Below, in pieces: positions 25,620 through 34,986 of a stretch of 64,000 nucleotides of DNA; positions within the stretch are counted from its first letter, which is position 1; every line of letters begins with the position of its first letter. Both the position numbers and the translations under genes were made by a program. This DNA comes from Paenibacillus sinopodophylli (lineage in GTDB: Bacteria > Bacillota > Bacilli > Paenibacillales > Paenibacillaceae): positions 343,239 to 407,238 of the forward strand of contig NZ_VDBO01000001.1 in assembly GCF_005930355.1 (NCBI RefSeq), written 5' to 3'. The notes under the pieces are model-generated. The model was not told the origin of the DNA and ran no database searches. It saw only the letters and a program-made list of their open reading frames with translations.

Positions 25620-25892
25620 ATGAACTGTATTTCCGTATACACAAAAAACTTTGAGCTTTTTTCCGATATTTATGAGCAAGTGCTTGAGTCTCCACCAGAA
25701 GAAAACGAGGATATCGTTGTAGAAGGCATTACAGTAAGTGGTTCAGGAGACGTTCCTGATCAATACATCGAGCGTATGCGCGTTAAGCCTGAGGTTGTCG
25801 TTATGCGTGACAAAGAGCGTAACATTATGATTTTGCAGCACGGCAACGTATTCGAAATTTGCCTGCCGTCTGAAGAAGAGCAAGCCGTCTAA
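25620..25892 (+). CDS. small conserved protein of unknown function
   Basis: 90 residues from the ATG at 25620, directly after nth and 10 bp before the dynamin gene, so it is the middle of a three-gene unit. It is acidic (PPEENEDIVVEG), with alternating beta segments and a basic patch (ERMRVKPEVVVMRDKERN); one Cys near the N-terminus and one near the C-terminus. No signal or membrane segment. I do not recognise the family. The tight spacing on both sides supports real coding. Confidence 0.75.
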   Translation: MNCISVYTKNFELFSDIYEQVLESPPEENEDIVVEGITVSGSGDVPDQYIERMRVKPEVVVMRDKERNIMILQHGNVFEICLPSEEEQAV

Positions 25893-25902
25893 GGAGAAAC
25901 AG

Positions 25903-28900
25903 ATGACTGAAATAACGGTGCAAAGCATAGCGGGAGCTATATCCGAGGCAGCGGGCTTAATGGCCGCTGCAGGAGATACATTACATGCAAAGCAAGCACA
26001 GGAGCTGAACAGTAAGCTGACCGAAGGTCGGCTTACTGTCGCTTTTTGTGGACATTTTTCGGCAGGGAAATCAACTTTGATTAATCGCCTATGTGGTACA
26101 AAGCTGCTGCCATCAAGTCCGATTCCAACAAGCGCGAACGTTGTATCTATTCGCGGCGGAGAGCGGGCTTATGCTGCTGTCGAGACGATTAAAGATGGTG
26201 TTGCTACGCAAGCAGAAGTAGCGATTGAAGAGCTTGACCGCTATTGTGTAGATGGTGAGCAATTTACTTCCGTTTCGATCGTATATCCTAGTGAACAATT
26301 GGGAGACCACACGGTTCTGCTCGATACGCCGGGAATCGATTCAACGGATGATGCTCATCGCATGGCTACAGAATCGGCGCTGCATTTGGCAGATGTGGTT
26401 TTCTATGTGATGGATTATAATCATGTGCAATCCGAAATTAACTTCGCTTTCGCGAAGCAGTTGAAGGATTGGGGCAAGCCATTATATTTCATTGTGAATC
26501 AGATTGATAAGCATCGCGATCGTGAGCTGTCTTTCGCAAGCTACCGCCAAAGCGTAGAGGATGCGTTTCATGCTTGGCATTTGGAGCCGGCAGGAATCGT
26601 TTATTTGTCATTGCGTGAACCTACGCATCCGCATCAGGAATGGGATCAGCTGCTCGATTTGCTTAATGGGCTGCAGAAGATTCGTGAGCCACTATGCATC
26701 TACAGTGTAGACGCATCACTGCGGCATCTGGCAGCAGGCCACTTGAAATGGAGCGAACTTGAAGCGGAGCCGAAGCGAGAGCGATTGATTGAGGAAGCTG
26801 GCGGGGAAGAGGCTGCTGCTCTTGTTACTGCCGAGATGGATCGTCTAAAGCAGCTCATTGCACAAATCGCGGACCAAAAAGAGGTATACCGTGCGCAGCT
26901 TCGCAAAGAGCTGCAGTCATTGCTCGACAACGCGAATATTACACCGGCTGGCTTGCGAGACCTGGCACAGTCTTTTCTTGAGAGCAGGAAACCGGGCTTT
27001 AAAGCCGGGCTTTTGTTCGCAGCTGCCAAAACGGCTGCGGAGCAAGAACGGAGATTGACCGCATTCAGTGAGGAATTGAATAGTCTAATTAATGCATCTA
27101 TAGACTGGCATGTGAAGCACCTGCTTCGAACAGAAGCTGAACGAGCAGATTTCGACGGTGAGGTGCTGGAAACGGGCATGGCGCAAAGTCTTGGCTGGGT
27201 TCCCGATTCGGAATGGCTCATCGCACGGGTGAAGGGCGGTGCGGTCATCAACAATGAATATACAATGACCTTCAGCCGCGACCTTGCCGCGGATGTGAAG
27301 GCTGTTTATCGCCAGCGGGCGTTAGTATTGATCGACGCGCTGGCGGATCATGCTGCCGCGGTAGGCGATTCAGCCGCTGCGGATGCACAGGCACAGCTTG
27401 CAGCGCTCCGCGCGCAGGCTGGTGCTCTTGAGGCGCTCGCTGCGATGGCGAAGCGAGCTGCGGAGCATCAGGCGCGGCTTGCTGCAGCGCTGCCTGAAGT
27501 GCCGGCTAGGCCGGCTTTGCCCGCGCCGCGCGCAGCGGCTGGGGCAGGCACTGCAGCGCAGGCGGCGACTGAGGCCGCCGGAGCTGCTGCAGCGGCGAGC
27601 GAAGCGCCGCTGGCAAGCAGGGGCGGGCGCGCGGCGGCGGGTGCGCCGCGCCGCGCGGGAGCTGGCGCGCTAGCGGGCGGAGCCGCGCTTGCGCAGCAGC
27701 ATGGCGCAGCCGCGCGCTTAGCGAGCGCGGCGGAGCTGCTCGCGCCGCATGCAGCGCTGGCTGCTGCCGCGCACGCGATGCGCGATAAGGCGAAGCGGCT
27801 GCAGGACAGCCGCTTCACCATCGCGTTGTTCGGCGCCTTCAGCGCCGGAAAATCATCGCTCGCGAACGCGCTGATCGGCGAACCGGTGCTGCCGGTATCG
27901 CCTAATCCGACGACGGCGGCGATCAACCGGCTCGTGCCGCCTACGGCGGAGCACGGCCATGGCACGGCGCGCATCGTCATGAAGTCGCGCGCCGCAGTCG
28001 AGGACGACGTGCGCTACTCCTTGGCGCTGCTCGGAGAGAAAGCCGGCATCGACCAATTGCCGGATGCCGCAGCGCTCATGCGGGCGATTGACCGCTTGAC
28101 TCCCGATTCCATCGGGGCAGGCGGCCGCCCGCATTTCAGCTTCCTGCGCGCAGCCCGCGCAGGCTGGGCTATGCATGAGCCGCTGCTTGGACAGCAGCTC
28201 TCTGTGGACCAAGCGGAGTATGAGCGCTATGTTGCAGAAGAATCCCGCTCATGCTTCGTGAGCGAGATCGAGCTCCATTACGACTGCGAGCTTACTGCGC
28301 AGGGCATCGTGCTCGTGGATACGCCTGGTGCTGACTCGGTCAATGCCAGACATACTGGTGTTGCCTTCAATTACATCAAAAACGCGGATGCCGTTCTGTT
28401 CGTAACTTATTATAACCATGCTTTCTCACAAGCGGATCGTCAATTCTTAATGCAGCTTGGGCGGGTTAAGGATCAATTCGAGCTGGATAAAATGTTCTTC
28501 CTTGTGAACGCGGCTGACCTCGCAGCGGACGAAGCAGAGCTCGCAGGCGTATTGAAGCATGTAGAAACCAATTTGCTTCAGCATGCAATACGGTCTCCTA
28601 GACTGTTCCCTGTATCAAGTCTGCAGGCGCTTGACGGTAAGACAGACGGGAACGCCGAGCTGGTGAAACGCTCTGGAATTGAGGCATTCGAGCAATCATT
28701 CTTATCCTTCATACAGAATGATCTTGGCAGACTTGCCGCTCAAGCGGCGGAGCAGGACTTGAAGCGTGCATTGTCAACCGTTTCCGGTTGGCTGAGAAGC
28801 GCGGAAGGCGATGCTACTACTAGAGAAGCAGAGCTTCATGATCTAAAGCAGGCCGTGCAGTCAGCGAAACAAGATATTGAGGCTTTGCAATCAGGTGTAT

Positions 28901-29574
28901 TGCCTGAACAGCTGAAGCAAGAGCTAAGTGAGCTGTTATATTATGTCGTTCAGCGGATACAATATCGCTTCGGCGAGTTCTACAACTTCGCCTTTAACCC
29001 AGCGTCCCTGCAGGATGACGGGCGTGACTTGAAGAAGGCAATCTGGACATCATGGCTTGAGCTTCAGCGCCTTGTTCAGCTTGAGCTATCTCAAGAAATG
29101 CTGGCAACTTCCCTGCGAATGGAGCGCGGGATTCATACGCAGCTCCAGAAGCAATATGCAAGTTACGCGCAGCGGCTTGAATCAACAATAGCTGCATACA
29201 GCGCTGTCCCTTATTCAGCGGCTTCTCTTCCTACACCTGAGCAGCCAGACGCATGGGAAGCTGAATCTGTGGAAGTGAAGCTGCTATGGAGCCGGTTCAA
29301 ATCACCGCGCCATTTCTTTGAAGGCGAAGGCAAGACGCTGCTTCGCAAGGAGCTTGAGACGCTGCTCGCACCTTCCTTGAACGGCTGGATGACTGAACAA
29401 ACCGCTGCTTGGACGCAGCTCTATGAACAGATATGGAGTCGTGCGGCGGAGCAGGCAGCCAATCAACTGCAAGAAGACATGCTTGCCTACGAAAGCGGCA
29501 AGCGCAGCTCACTTGCAGGAAACGCGGATCTAGCCGAGCTTAACGAGCTTTATAAGCAATTAATTCATCTATAA
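25903..29574 (+). CDS. double-headed bacterial dynamin-like GTPase (DynA/YpbR type)
   Basis: 1,223 residues with two complete dynamin halves in one chain, as in Bacillus DynA, which tethers and fuses membranes and protects against membrane damage. Head 1: P-loop GHFSAGKSTLIN near 48-59, switch TSANVVSIRGG, LLDTPGIDSTDDAHR near 140, NQIDKHRDRE near 203. Head 2: GAFSAGKSSLANAL near 644-657, LVDTPGADSVNARHT near 808, and VNAADLAADE in the G4 position. Both are followed by long helical stalk regions with heptad-like Leu/Glu patterns. Between the halves (about residues 480-640) lies a strikingly Ala/Arg/Gly-rich, high-GC segment. Start ATG after AAGGAG. Confidence 0.92.
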   Translation: MTEITVQSIAGAISEAAGLMAAAGDTLHAKQAQELNSKLTEGRLTVAFCGHFSAGKSTLINRLCGTKLLPSSPIPTSANVVSIRGGERAYAAVETIKDGVATQAEVAIEELDRYCVDGEQFTSVSIVYPSEQLGDHTVLLDTPGIDSTDDAHRMATESALHLADVVFYVMDYNHVQSEINFAFAKQLKDWGKPLYFIVNQIDKHRDRELSFASYRQSVEDAFHAWHLEPAGIVYLSLREPTHPHQEWDQLLDLLNGLQKIREPLCIYSVDASLRHLAAGHLKWSELEAEPKRERLIEEAGGEEAAALVTAEMDRLKQLIAQIADQKEVYRAQLRKELQSLLDNANITPAGLRDLAQSFLESRKPGFKAGLLFAAAKTAAEQERRLTAFSEELNSLINASIDWHVKHLLRTEAERADFDGEVLETGMAQSLGWVPDSEWLIARVKGGAVINNEYTMTFSRDLAADVKAVYRQRALVLIDALADHAAAVGDSAAADAQAQLAALRAQAGALEALAAMAKRAAEHQARLAAALPEVPARPALPAPRAAAGAGTAAQAATEAAGAAAAASEAPLASRGGRAAAGAPRRAGAGALAGGAALAQQHGAAARLASAAELLAPHAALAAAAHAMRDKAKRLQDSRFTIALFGAFSAGKSSLANALIGEPVLPVSPNPTTAAINRLVPPTAEHGHGTARIVMKSRAAVEDDVRYSLALLGEKAGIDQLPDAAALMRAIDRLTPDSIGAGGRPHFSFLRAARAGWAMHEPLLGQQLSVDQAEYERYVAEESRSCFVSEIELHYDCELTAQGIVLVDTPGADSVNARHTGVAFNYIKNADAVLFVTYYNHAFSQADRQFLMQLGRVKDQFELDKMFFLVNAADLAADEAELAGVLKHVETNLLQHAIRSPRLFPVSSLQALDGKTDGNAELVKRSGIEAFEQSFLSFIQNDLGRLAAQAAEQDLKRALSTVSGWLRSAEGDATTREAELHDLKQAVQSAKQDIEALQSGVLPEQLKQELSELLYYVVQRIQYRFGEFYNFAFNPASLQDDGRDLKKAIWTSWLELQRLVQLELSQEMLATSLRMERGIHTQLQKQYASYAQRLESTIAAYSAVPYSAASLPTPEQPDAWEAESVEVKLLWSRFKSPRHFFEGEGKTLLRKELETLLAPSLNGWMTEQTAAWTQLYEQIWSRAAEQAANQLQEDMLAYESGKRSSLAGNADLAELNELYKQLIHL

Positions 29575-29644
29575 GGTTACAACCTATCCATTCATCTCTT
29601 TTTGTTAAAGGATATGAATATACCTATCGCATTAATAGCTGAAT

Positions 29645-29690
29645 GCTTTTGCGGGTGCCGCTTGGACCTGCAAAAGCTTTTTTAATTTTT
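29645..29690 (+). terminator. intrinsic terminator after the dynamin gene
   Basis: Stem GCTTTTGCGGGT/ACCTGCAAAAGC with one mismatch, a 9-nt loop, then TTTTTTAATTTTT. Confidence 0.85.
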
Positions 29691-29896
29691 GTGTGTTTCT
29701 GTGCAAAAAGTGAGCAATTGGCACATATCTGTCACGATTTAGGACTATTTGGGAGCATTAACCGCTTCCAATTTCCATATCGCGGCTATTAGCTGATTCA
29801 TACAGCTATATGAATTCGTATCCTGTTTGCTCGCATTTCGGGATGCTGATAATATTCATTCATACTAACAATATAGCAACGGGGAGATGGAATTAC
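29691..29896. other. upstream region of the ABC exporter; nothing further recognised
   Basis: Together with the terminator just before it, this makes a gap of about 320 bp between the dynamin and exporter genes. I see no riboswitch motif or credible short gene. GGGGAGATGG at 29881 is the ribosome site for the first exporter gene. Confidence 0.5.
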
Positions 29897-31684
29897 TTGG
29901 ACGTATTAAGGCAGTTAAAAGCATTTTATTGGGCGGAGCGAAAGTATTTGTTCTCATCTATATTTTGCTTAATGTGCGCTACAGCACTCGGACTTGTCTA
30001 TCCGAATTTGCTGCGCTACCTCATTGATGATGTTATTAGGCCAAGAAAATTCGAGTTGGTGCCGATGCTTGCTTTCACGGTAGTCGGGGTCGTAAGCTTT
30101 AAGGGCTTTATGCAGTTTTTACACGGTTTTTTTGGCGGCAGGCTGGGCAATAAAGTTGCATTTCGGCTGCGCAATGCTTTGTACGACAAGCTGCAAACGT
30201 TGTCCTTTCAATACTATGACAAAGCGAAGACAGGCGATCTCATGTCTCGTTTAACGGCTGATTTGGAAGCGATTCGCAACTTTATCGGTTTTGGCTTTGC
30301 ACAAATTTTGAATATGGTGCTGATGATTGTATTTGGCGGTGCTATGATGTTCTCGATCCATTGGCAGCTAACGTTAATTACGCTTGTCACGATTCCTTTG
30401 CTTGGTTTCACAGCCATTAAGTTCGAGAAAAACATTCATCCAGCATTTCGCGAGATGCGTCAAGCGATGAGTAATCTAACAACAGCCGTCCAAGAGAATA
30501 TTACGGGTGTTCGCACAGTAAAGTCGTTTGCCCGCGAATCGCATGAGGTGTCGAAATTCTCGATTCGCAGCGAAGCTTATCAGACGAATCAGGTCGGCGC
30601 TGCCAAGATCTGGGCCAAATATTTTCCCGTGATGGAGCTTGTAGCTAACTTAAGTGCAGTTATTCTTCTCGTAGCAGGCGGCATACTCGTCATTAACAAT
30701 TCGCTGCAGCTTGGCGAATTCGTAGCCTTTTTCAGTTTAATCTGGTACATTATCGGTCCGATGTGGGGGCTTGGCTTCCATATTAATAACTACACACAGT
30801 TCAAAGCTTCAGGTGAGCGCGTTCTTGAATTGCTCACAGAGCATGTCCATGTGAAAAATGAAGAGGCCGCGATTGAGGTTAATAGTGAGACATCAAAAGG
30901 TCATGTGCGCTTCAATGATGTTACCTTCCATTACCCAGACAAATTACCTGCTGTCACGAATCTGAACATCGATGCTCCTGAAGGCTCGGTAATCGGATTA
31001 CTTGGGGCGACCGGAGCTGGAAAGTCAACGATTATCCAACTGCTGATGCGTGCCTATAATGTGAAGAAGGGTACGATCACTCTTGATGGTATCGATATTC
31101 GCAATCTTGACGTTGCCAGCCTGCGCCGCTTGATTGCACCGGTTTTCCAGGAAACCTTCCTATTCTCGGCATCGATTCGCGACAATATCGCTTATGGCGT
31201 CCGAGACGTCACACCTGCGCAAATTGAATATGCAGCTAAGCTCTCCAATGCACATGATTTCATTATGGAGCTGCCACTTGGCTACGATACGATCGTAGGC
31301 GAGAGAGGAATGGGCTTATCGGGTGGACAGAAGCAGCGGATCGCAATTGCAAGAGCGCTGATCAAAAACCCGCGTATTCTTATTCTGGATGACGCCACTA
31401 GTGCTGTAGATATGGAAACTGAGCATGAGATCCAAGCTGGCTTCAAGGAATTGATGGCAGGTCGCACGACATTTATCATTGCGCACCGTATATCATCGCT
31501 TAGACATGCGGACGAGATCATCGTTCTTGACAAAGGTCATGTTGTTCAACGCGGATCACATGCGCAGCTAATCACACAGCAAGGTCCATATAGAGATACC
31601 TACAACATTCAATATGCGGATTATCCGCTTGATGATGCAGCACTGGCCGCGGAGGCGCATGATCGGAAAGGGAGTACCGTCTAA
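29897..31684 (+). CDS. heterodimeric ABC exporter subunit with degenerate ATPase site
   Basis: Half-transporter of about 595 residues from the TTG at 29897, behind GGGGAGATGG; an upstream ATG frame at 29810 lacks a ribosome site. Six membrane helices span about 20-310, followed by a nucleotide-binding domain with Walker A GATGAGKST (about 370), Q-loop FQETFLFS, signature LSGGQKQR (about 473) and Walker B ILILDDATSAVD. The residue after Walker B is Asp instead of catalytic Glu, the hallmark of the degenerate site in BmrCD/LmrCD-like heterodimers. It overlaps the partner gene by one base (TAATG). Substrate is unknown; drug or lipid export is usual for the family. Confidence 0.9.
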   Translation: MDVLRQLKAFYWAERKYLFSSIFCLMCATALGLVYPNLLRYLIDDVIRPRKFELVPMLAFTVVGVVSFKGFMQFLHGFFGGRLGNKVAFRLRNALYDKLQTLSFQYYDKAKTGDLMSRLTADLEAIRNFIGFGFAQILNMVLMIVFGGAMMFSIHWQLTLITLVTIPLLGFTAIKFEKNIHPAFREMRQAMSNLTTAVQENITGVRTVKSFARESHEVSKFSIRSEAYQTNQVGAAKIWAKYFPVMELVANLSAVILLVAGGILVINNSLQLGEFVAFFSLIWYIIGPMWGLGFHINNYTQFKASGERVLELLTEHVHVKNEEAAIEVNSETSKGHVRFNDVTFHYPDKLPAVTNLNIDAPEGSVIGLLGATGAGKSTIIQLLMRAYNVKKGTITLDGIDIRNLDVASLRRLIAPVFQETFLFSASIRDNIAYGVRDVTPAQIEYAAKLSNAHDFIMELPLGYDTIVGERGMGLSGGQKQRIAIARALIKNPRILILDDATSAVDMETEHEIQAGFKELMAGRTTFIIAHRISSLRHADEIIVLDKGHVVQRGSHAQLITQQGPYRDTYNIQYADYPLDDAALAAEAHDRKGSTV

Positions 31685-33504
31685 TGAGCAGCGTCAAATC
31701 AAAGGCTAACAACAAAAACGAACGCTTCATCTATCAAGATGACGAGCTGATTGAAAAACCTTTTAACTGGGGTCAATTGCGTCGATTGTACATGTATATG
31801 AAGCCTTATTCCAAGGAATTAATGCCTGTGATCTGGATGATGATTCTAGGCACGGCAACCCGGCTAGGGGTACCGGCACTTGTCATATTGGCAATTGATG
31901 AAGCGATAGCACCCGCAAATGGGGAAACAAGCGTACCTAAGCTTCTTATCATCGCGAGCATCATGCTCGTCTTGTACATTGTCCAATGGGCATCGAATAC
32001 TTATCGCATCAAATATACGAATATTATTGGTCAGAAGGTCATTTATGACCTCAGGAATCATCTATTCCAGCATATTCAGAAGCTCAGCTTCCGCTTCTAT
32101 GACAAAAGACCAGCAGGCTCCGTGCTCGTACGGGTGACGAATGACGTCAATGCGCTTCAGGATCTGTTCACGAATGGTGTCGTCAACTTGCTGATGGACT
32201 GTGTACAGCTGTTCGGTATCGTTATCATCCTGCTTGCATGGAACTTCAAGCTCGGACTCGCTGTTATGATTACCGTGCCGTTAATGTTTCTGGTATCAAC
32301 GACGCTGCGCAAAAGAATTCGCTTCGCTTGGCAGGATGTGCGAATTAAGCAATCACGTATCAATTCTCATTTGAATGAAAGTATTCAAGGCATGAAGGTT
32401 ACGCAGGCTTATGTGCAAGAAAAGGACAATATGAGCTTCTTCAATCAAATGAATACGGTGAATGTGCAATCGTGGAACAAAGCATCGGCGCTCAACCAAG
32501 CGTTTGGTCCCATAATTGAGATTACATCCGCGATCGGAACGTTTATTCTGTTCTGGTACGGCGCTCATCTTATTCAATCAGAAGCCATTACGATTGGCGT
32601 TCTGGTCGGCTACGCCCAGTATATAGGGAATTTCTGGGACCCGATTAATAGGCTTGGTCAAATGTATTCCCAGCTATTGATTGCTATGGCATCCTCTGAA
32701 CGAATATTTGAATTTATTGATGAGGAGCCGACGGTTGGCGAGCTGAACGAGGCGAAGCCGCTTCCCAAAATTAAAGGTGCAGTGAAGTTTGATCATATCG
32801 TGTTCGAGTATGAGAAGGGCAGGCCAGCTCTGAAGGACGTCACTATTGATGTGAAAGCAGGCCAATCGATTGCGCTTGTAGGCCATACAGGGTCTGGCAA
32901 AAGCACGATAATCAATCTGCTATGCCGATTTTACGATCCTGTCCAGGGACGTGTGCTGATCGATGGCATTGATATTCGCGACGTAACGATTGAGAGCTTA
33001 CGCTCACAAGTCGGGATTGTCTTGCAGGATACTTTTATATTCGCCGGGACAATCAGAGACAACATACGTTATGGACGATTGGATGCATCCGATGCAGACA
33101 TCGTCAAAGCGGCTCAAGCCGTGAATGCGCATGATTTCATTATGGAATTGCCAGACGGCTACGATACGCAGGTTGAGGAGCGCGGAAATGTGCTGTCTAT
33201 GGGCCAGCGCCAGCTACTGTCATTCGCACGGGCTTTGCTGGCTGATCCGCAAATTCTCATACTGGATGAAGCGACAGCCAGTATTGATACGGAAACAGAG
33301 CTTAAGATTCAAGAAGCGCTCAAAATATTGCTTGCAGGACGCACATCGTTCATGATTGCTCACCGTTTGTCGACGATTCGCCATGCAGATGAAATTATTG
33401 TACTTGATCATGGCCAAATCGTGGAGCAAGGGAATCATGAAGCGTTGATTGCCAAACGCGGTGTATATAATGGATTAATTGAAGCCCAATATCGTTATTT
33501 GTAG
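31684..33504 (+). CDS. heterodimeric ABC exporter, catalytic-site partner subunit
   Basis: 606 residues with a hydrophilic N-terminal extension of about 35, six membrane helices (about 45-335), and a nucleotide-binding domain with Walker A GHTGSGKST (about 399), Q-loop LQDTFIFAG, signature LSMGQRQLLSFARALL (about 503) and Walker B ILILDEATASIDT with the catalytic Glu intact. The signature has Met in place of the second Gly. Because each ATP site joins one subunit's Walker motifs to the other's signature, LSMGQ pairs with the partner's Asp-type Walker B. Both defects therefore fall in one site, leaving one fully competent site. Confidence 0.9.
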   Translation: MSSVKSKANNKNERFIYQDDELIEKPFNWGQLRRLYMYMKPYSKELMPVIWMMILGTATRLGVPALVILAIDEAIAPANGETSVPKLLIIASIMLVLYIVQWASNTYRIKYTNIIGQKVIYDLRNHLFQHIQKLSFRFYDKRPAGSVLVRVTNDVNALQDLFTNGVVNLLMDCVQLFGIVIILLAWNFKLGLAVMITVPLMFLVSTTLRKRIRFAWQDVRIKQSRINSHLNESIQGMKVTQAYVQEKDNMSFFNQMNTVNVQSWNKASALNQAFGPIIEITSAIGTFILFWYGAHLIQSEAITIGVLVGYAQYIGNFWDPINRLGQMYSQLLIAMASSERIFEFIDEEPTVGELNEAKPLPKIKGAVKFDHIVFEYEKGRPALKDVTIDVKAGQSIALVGHTGSGKSTIINLLCRFYDPVQGRVLIDGIDIRDVTIESLRSQVGIVLQDTFIFAGTIRDNIRYGRLDASDADIVKAAQAVNAHDFIMELPDGYDTQVEERGNVLSMGQRQLLSFARALLADPQILILDEATASIDTETELKIQEALKILLAGRTSFMIAHRLSTIRHADEIIVLDHGQIVEQGNHEALIAKRGVYNGLIEAQYRYL

Positions 33505-33535
33505 AATAGCCGCATAAAATAGTTGATTTTTGAAG

Positions 33536-33630
33536 AGAGAACCTCCACAATGGAAGGAAAAACGAACCAAAGCGTTGGTATCGTCCTTAAAGGCGTACAG
33601 CGATTATGGTTTGCATCCAGGAGGTTCTTT
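33536..33630 (+). promoter_or_regulatory. purT leader: long-range pairing that would hide the ribosome site
   Basis: AGAACCTCC at 33538-33546 is exactly complementary to GGAGGTTCT at 33620-33628, which contains the purT Shine-Dalgarno; with flanking A-U and G-U pairs the helix is 11 bp. The right arm is followed by TTTCTTT and then the ATG at 33637. The 73-nt loop has its own short complementary stretches. It could be a translational switch or attenuator. I could not match it to the purine, THF, ZTP, preQ1 or PRPP classes from memory. Confidence 0.4.
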
Positions 33631-33636
33631 TTCTTT

Positions 33637-34824
33637 ATGTATGGATCACCCTTAACAACGAACGCTCGCAAGCTGCTGCTGCTAGGTTCAGGAGAGCTAG
33701 GCAAGGAAGTTGTGATTGAGGCACAGCGCCTTGGAGTTGAGACGATTGCTGTGGACCGTTATGAGCATGCGCCAGCCATGCAGGTTGCTCATCGCAGCTA
33801 CACGACTGATATGCTGAACGGCGCGGAGCTGCGTAGAATTATAGAGCAGGAAAAGCCAGACTTCATCGTGCCAGAGATTGAAGCGATTGCCACCGAAACA
33901 CTTCGCGAGCTTGAGAAGGAAGGACATCGTGTCATTCCGACGGCTCGCGCCGCGTGGCTTACGATGGATAGAGAAGGCATTCGAAGGCTGGCTGCAGAAA
34001 CGTTAAAGCTGCCGACAGCGCCGTATCGTTTCGCAGATTCATTGGAAGAGCTGCGCGAGGCTGCAGCAGTACTTGGATTCCCGTGTGTCATTAAACCCAT
34101 CATGAGCTCATCAGGCAAAGGGCAAAGTGTATGCCGATCTGAAGCTGAGCTTGAAGCTTGCTGGAGCTATGCAATGGAAGGCGGGCGTGCTAAGAAACAG
34201 CGTATTATTGTGGAGGGCTTCGTAACCTTTGAATCTGAGATTACGCTGCTTACTGTACGCTCGGTATCGGGGACAAGCTATTGCCCGCCTATTGGCCATG
34301 TGCAGAAGGACGGCGATTATATTGAATCCTGGCAGCCTCATGCGATGACGCTCGAACAAATCGAGCAAGCAGAATCGATTGCCCTTCGCATTACAGATGA
34401 GCTTGGCGGCTATGGTATTTATGGAGTAGAGTTGTTTATTACGAAAGATGGTGTGTTATTTAGCGAGGTTTCACCGCGTCCTCATGATACAGGCATGGTA
34501 ACGATGGTTACGCAGGATCTATCGGAATTTGCCCTTCATGTTAGGGCAATATTGGGATTTCCGATTCCGACGATCAGGCTGTTGACGCCTGGTGCATCAC
34601 ATACGTTGAAGGCTGACAGAGAAACTGTCGATTTCCGCATAGGCGGTATCGAAGAAGCACTTTCTGTACCTAATACACAGGTGCGTGTGTTTGGAAAACC
34701 AGAAACAAAATTAGGAAGACGGATGGCTGTTGCACTTAGCTCGGCATCAACTGTAGAGCAGGCGCGCGACTTGGCTCGAACAGCCGCAGAGTCTCTTTAT
34801 ATGGATTACAGCAATCTGTCATAA
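33637..34824 (+). CDS. purT: formate-dependent phosphoribosylglycinamide formyltransferase (GAR transformylase 2)
   Basis: ATP-grasp enzyme that forms formyl-GAR from GAR, formate and ATP in purine synthesis without folate. 395 residues from the ATG at 33637, 8 nt after the GGAGG; an in-frame extension to 33523 would cross the leader helix. Motifs: [21 protein letters not shown] near 14-34, [15 protein letters not shown] near 83, [16 protein letters not shown] near 150, and [30 protein letters not shown] near 264-293. The gene stands alone with its own terminator. Confidence 0.95.
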   Translation: MYGSPLTTNARKLLLLGSGELGKEVVIEAQRLGVETIAVDRYEHAPAMQVAHRSYTTDMLNGAELRRIIEQEKPDFIVPEIEAIATETLRELEKEGHRVIPTARAAWLTMDREGIRRLAAETLKLPTAPYRFADSLEELREAAAVLGFPCVIKPIMSSSGKGQSVCRSEAELEACWSYAMEGGRAKKQRIIVEGFVTFESEITLLTVRSVSGTSYCPPIGHVQKDGDYIESWQPHAMTLEQIEQAESIALRITDELGGYGIYGVELFITKDGVLFSEVSPRPHDTGMVTMVTQDLSEFALHVRAILGFPIPTIRLLTPGASHTLKADRETVDFRIGGIEEALSVPNTQVRVFGKPETKLGRRMAVALSSASTVEQARDLARTAAESLYMDYSNLS

Positions 34825-34840
34825 ATCGAAGATTTCAACG

Positions 34841-34880
34841 ATCGTTGCCGAATGGAGGTTGATTCGGCAACGATTTTTTT
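34841..34880 (+). terminator. intrinsic terminator after purT
   Basis: A 13-bp perfect stem ATCGTTGCCGAAT/ATTCGGCAACGAT with an 8-nt loop, followed by T7. Confidence 0.92.
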
Positions 34881-34986
34881 GTGTTTTAATCACTTATGTT
34901 AGACAACCTGACATAGGCATAAACATAAAGCTGTGACTTACCGATAAAGGTTATAGATTAGAGAAAATACATAAGGTGGGGTTTCT

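Noticed and set aside
27383..27980. Long frames on both strands inside the dynamin gene
   Set aside because: They are shadows of a high-GC, Ala-rich coding segment with few stop codons in any frame.
29614..29685. 23-codon leader peptide overlapping a terminator before the ABC exporter, as in bmrBCD
   Set aside because: The AAAGGA ribosome site is almost touching the ATG, and the hairpin is better explained as the dynamin-gene terminator.
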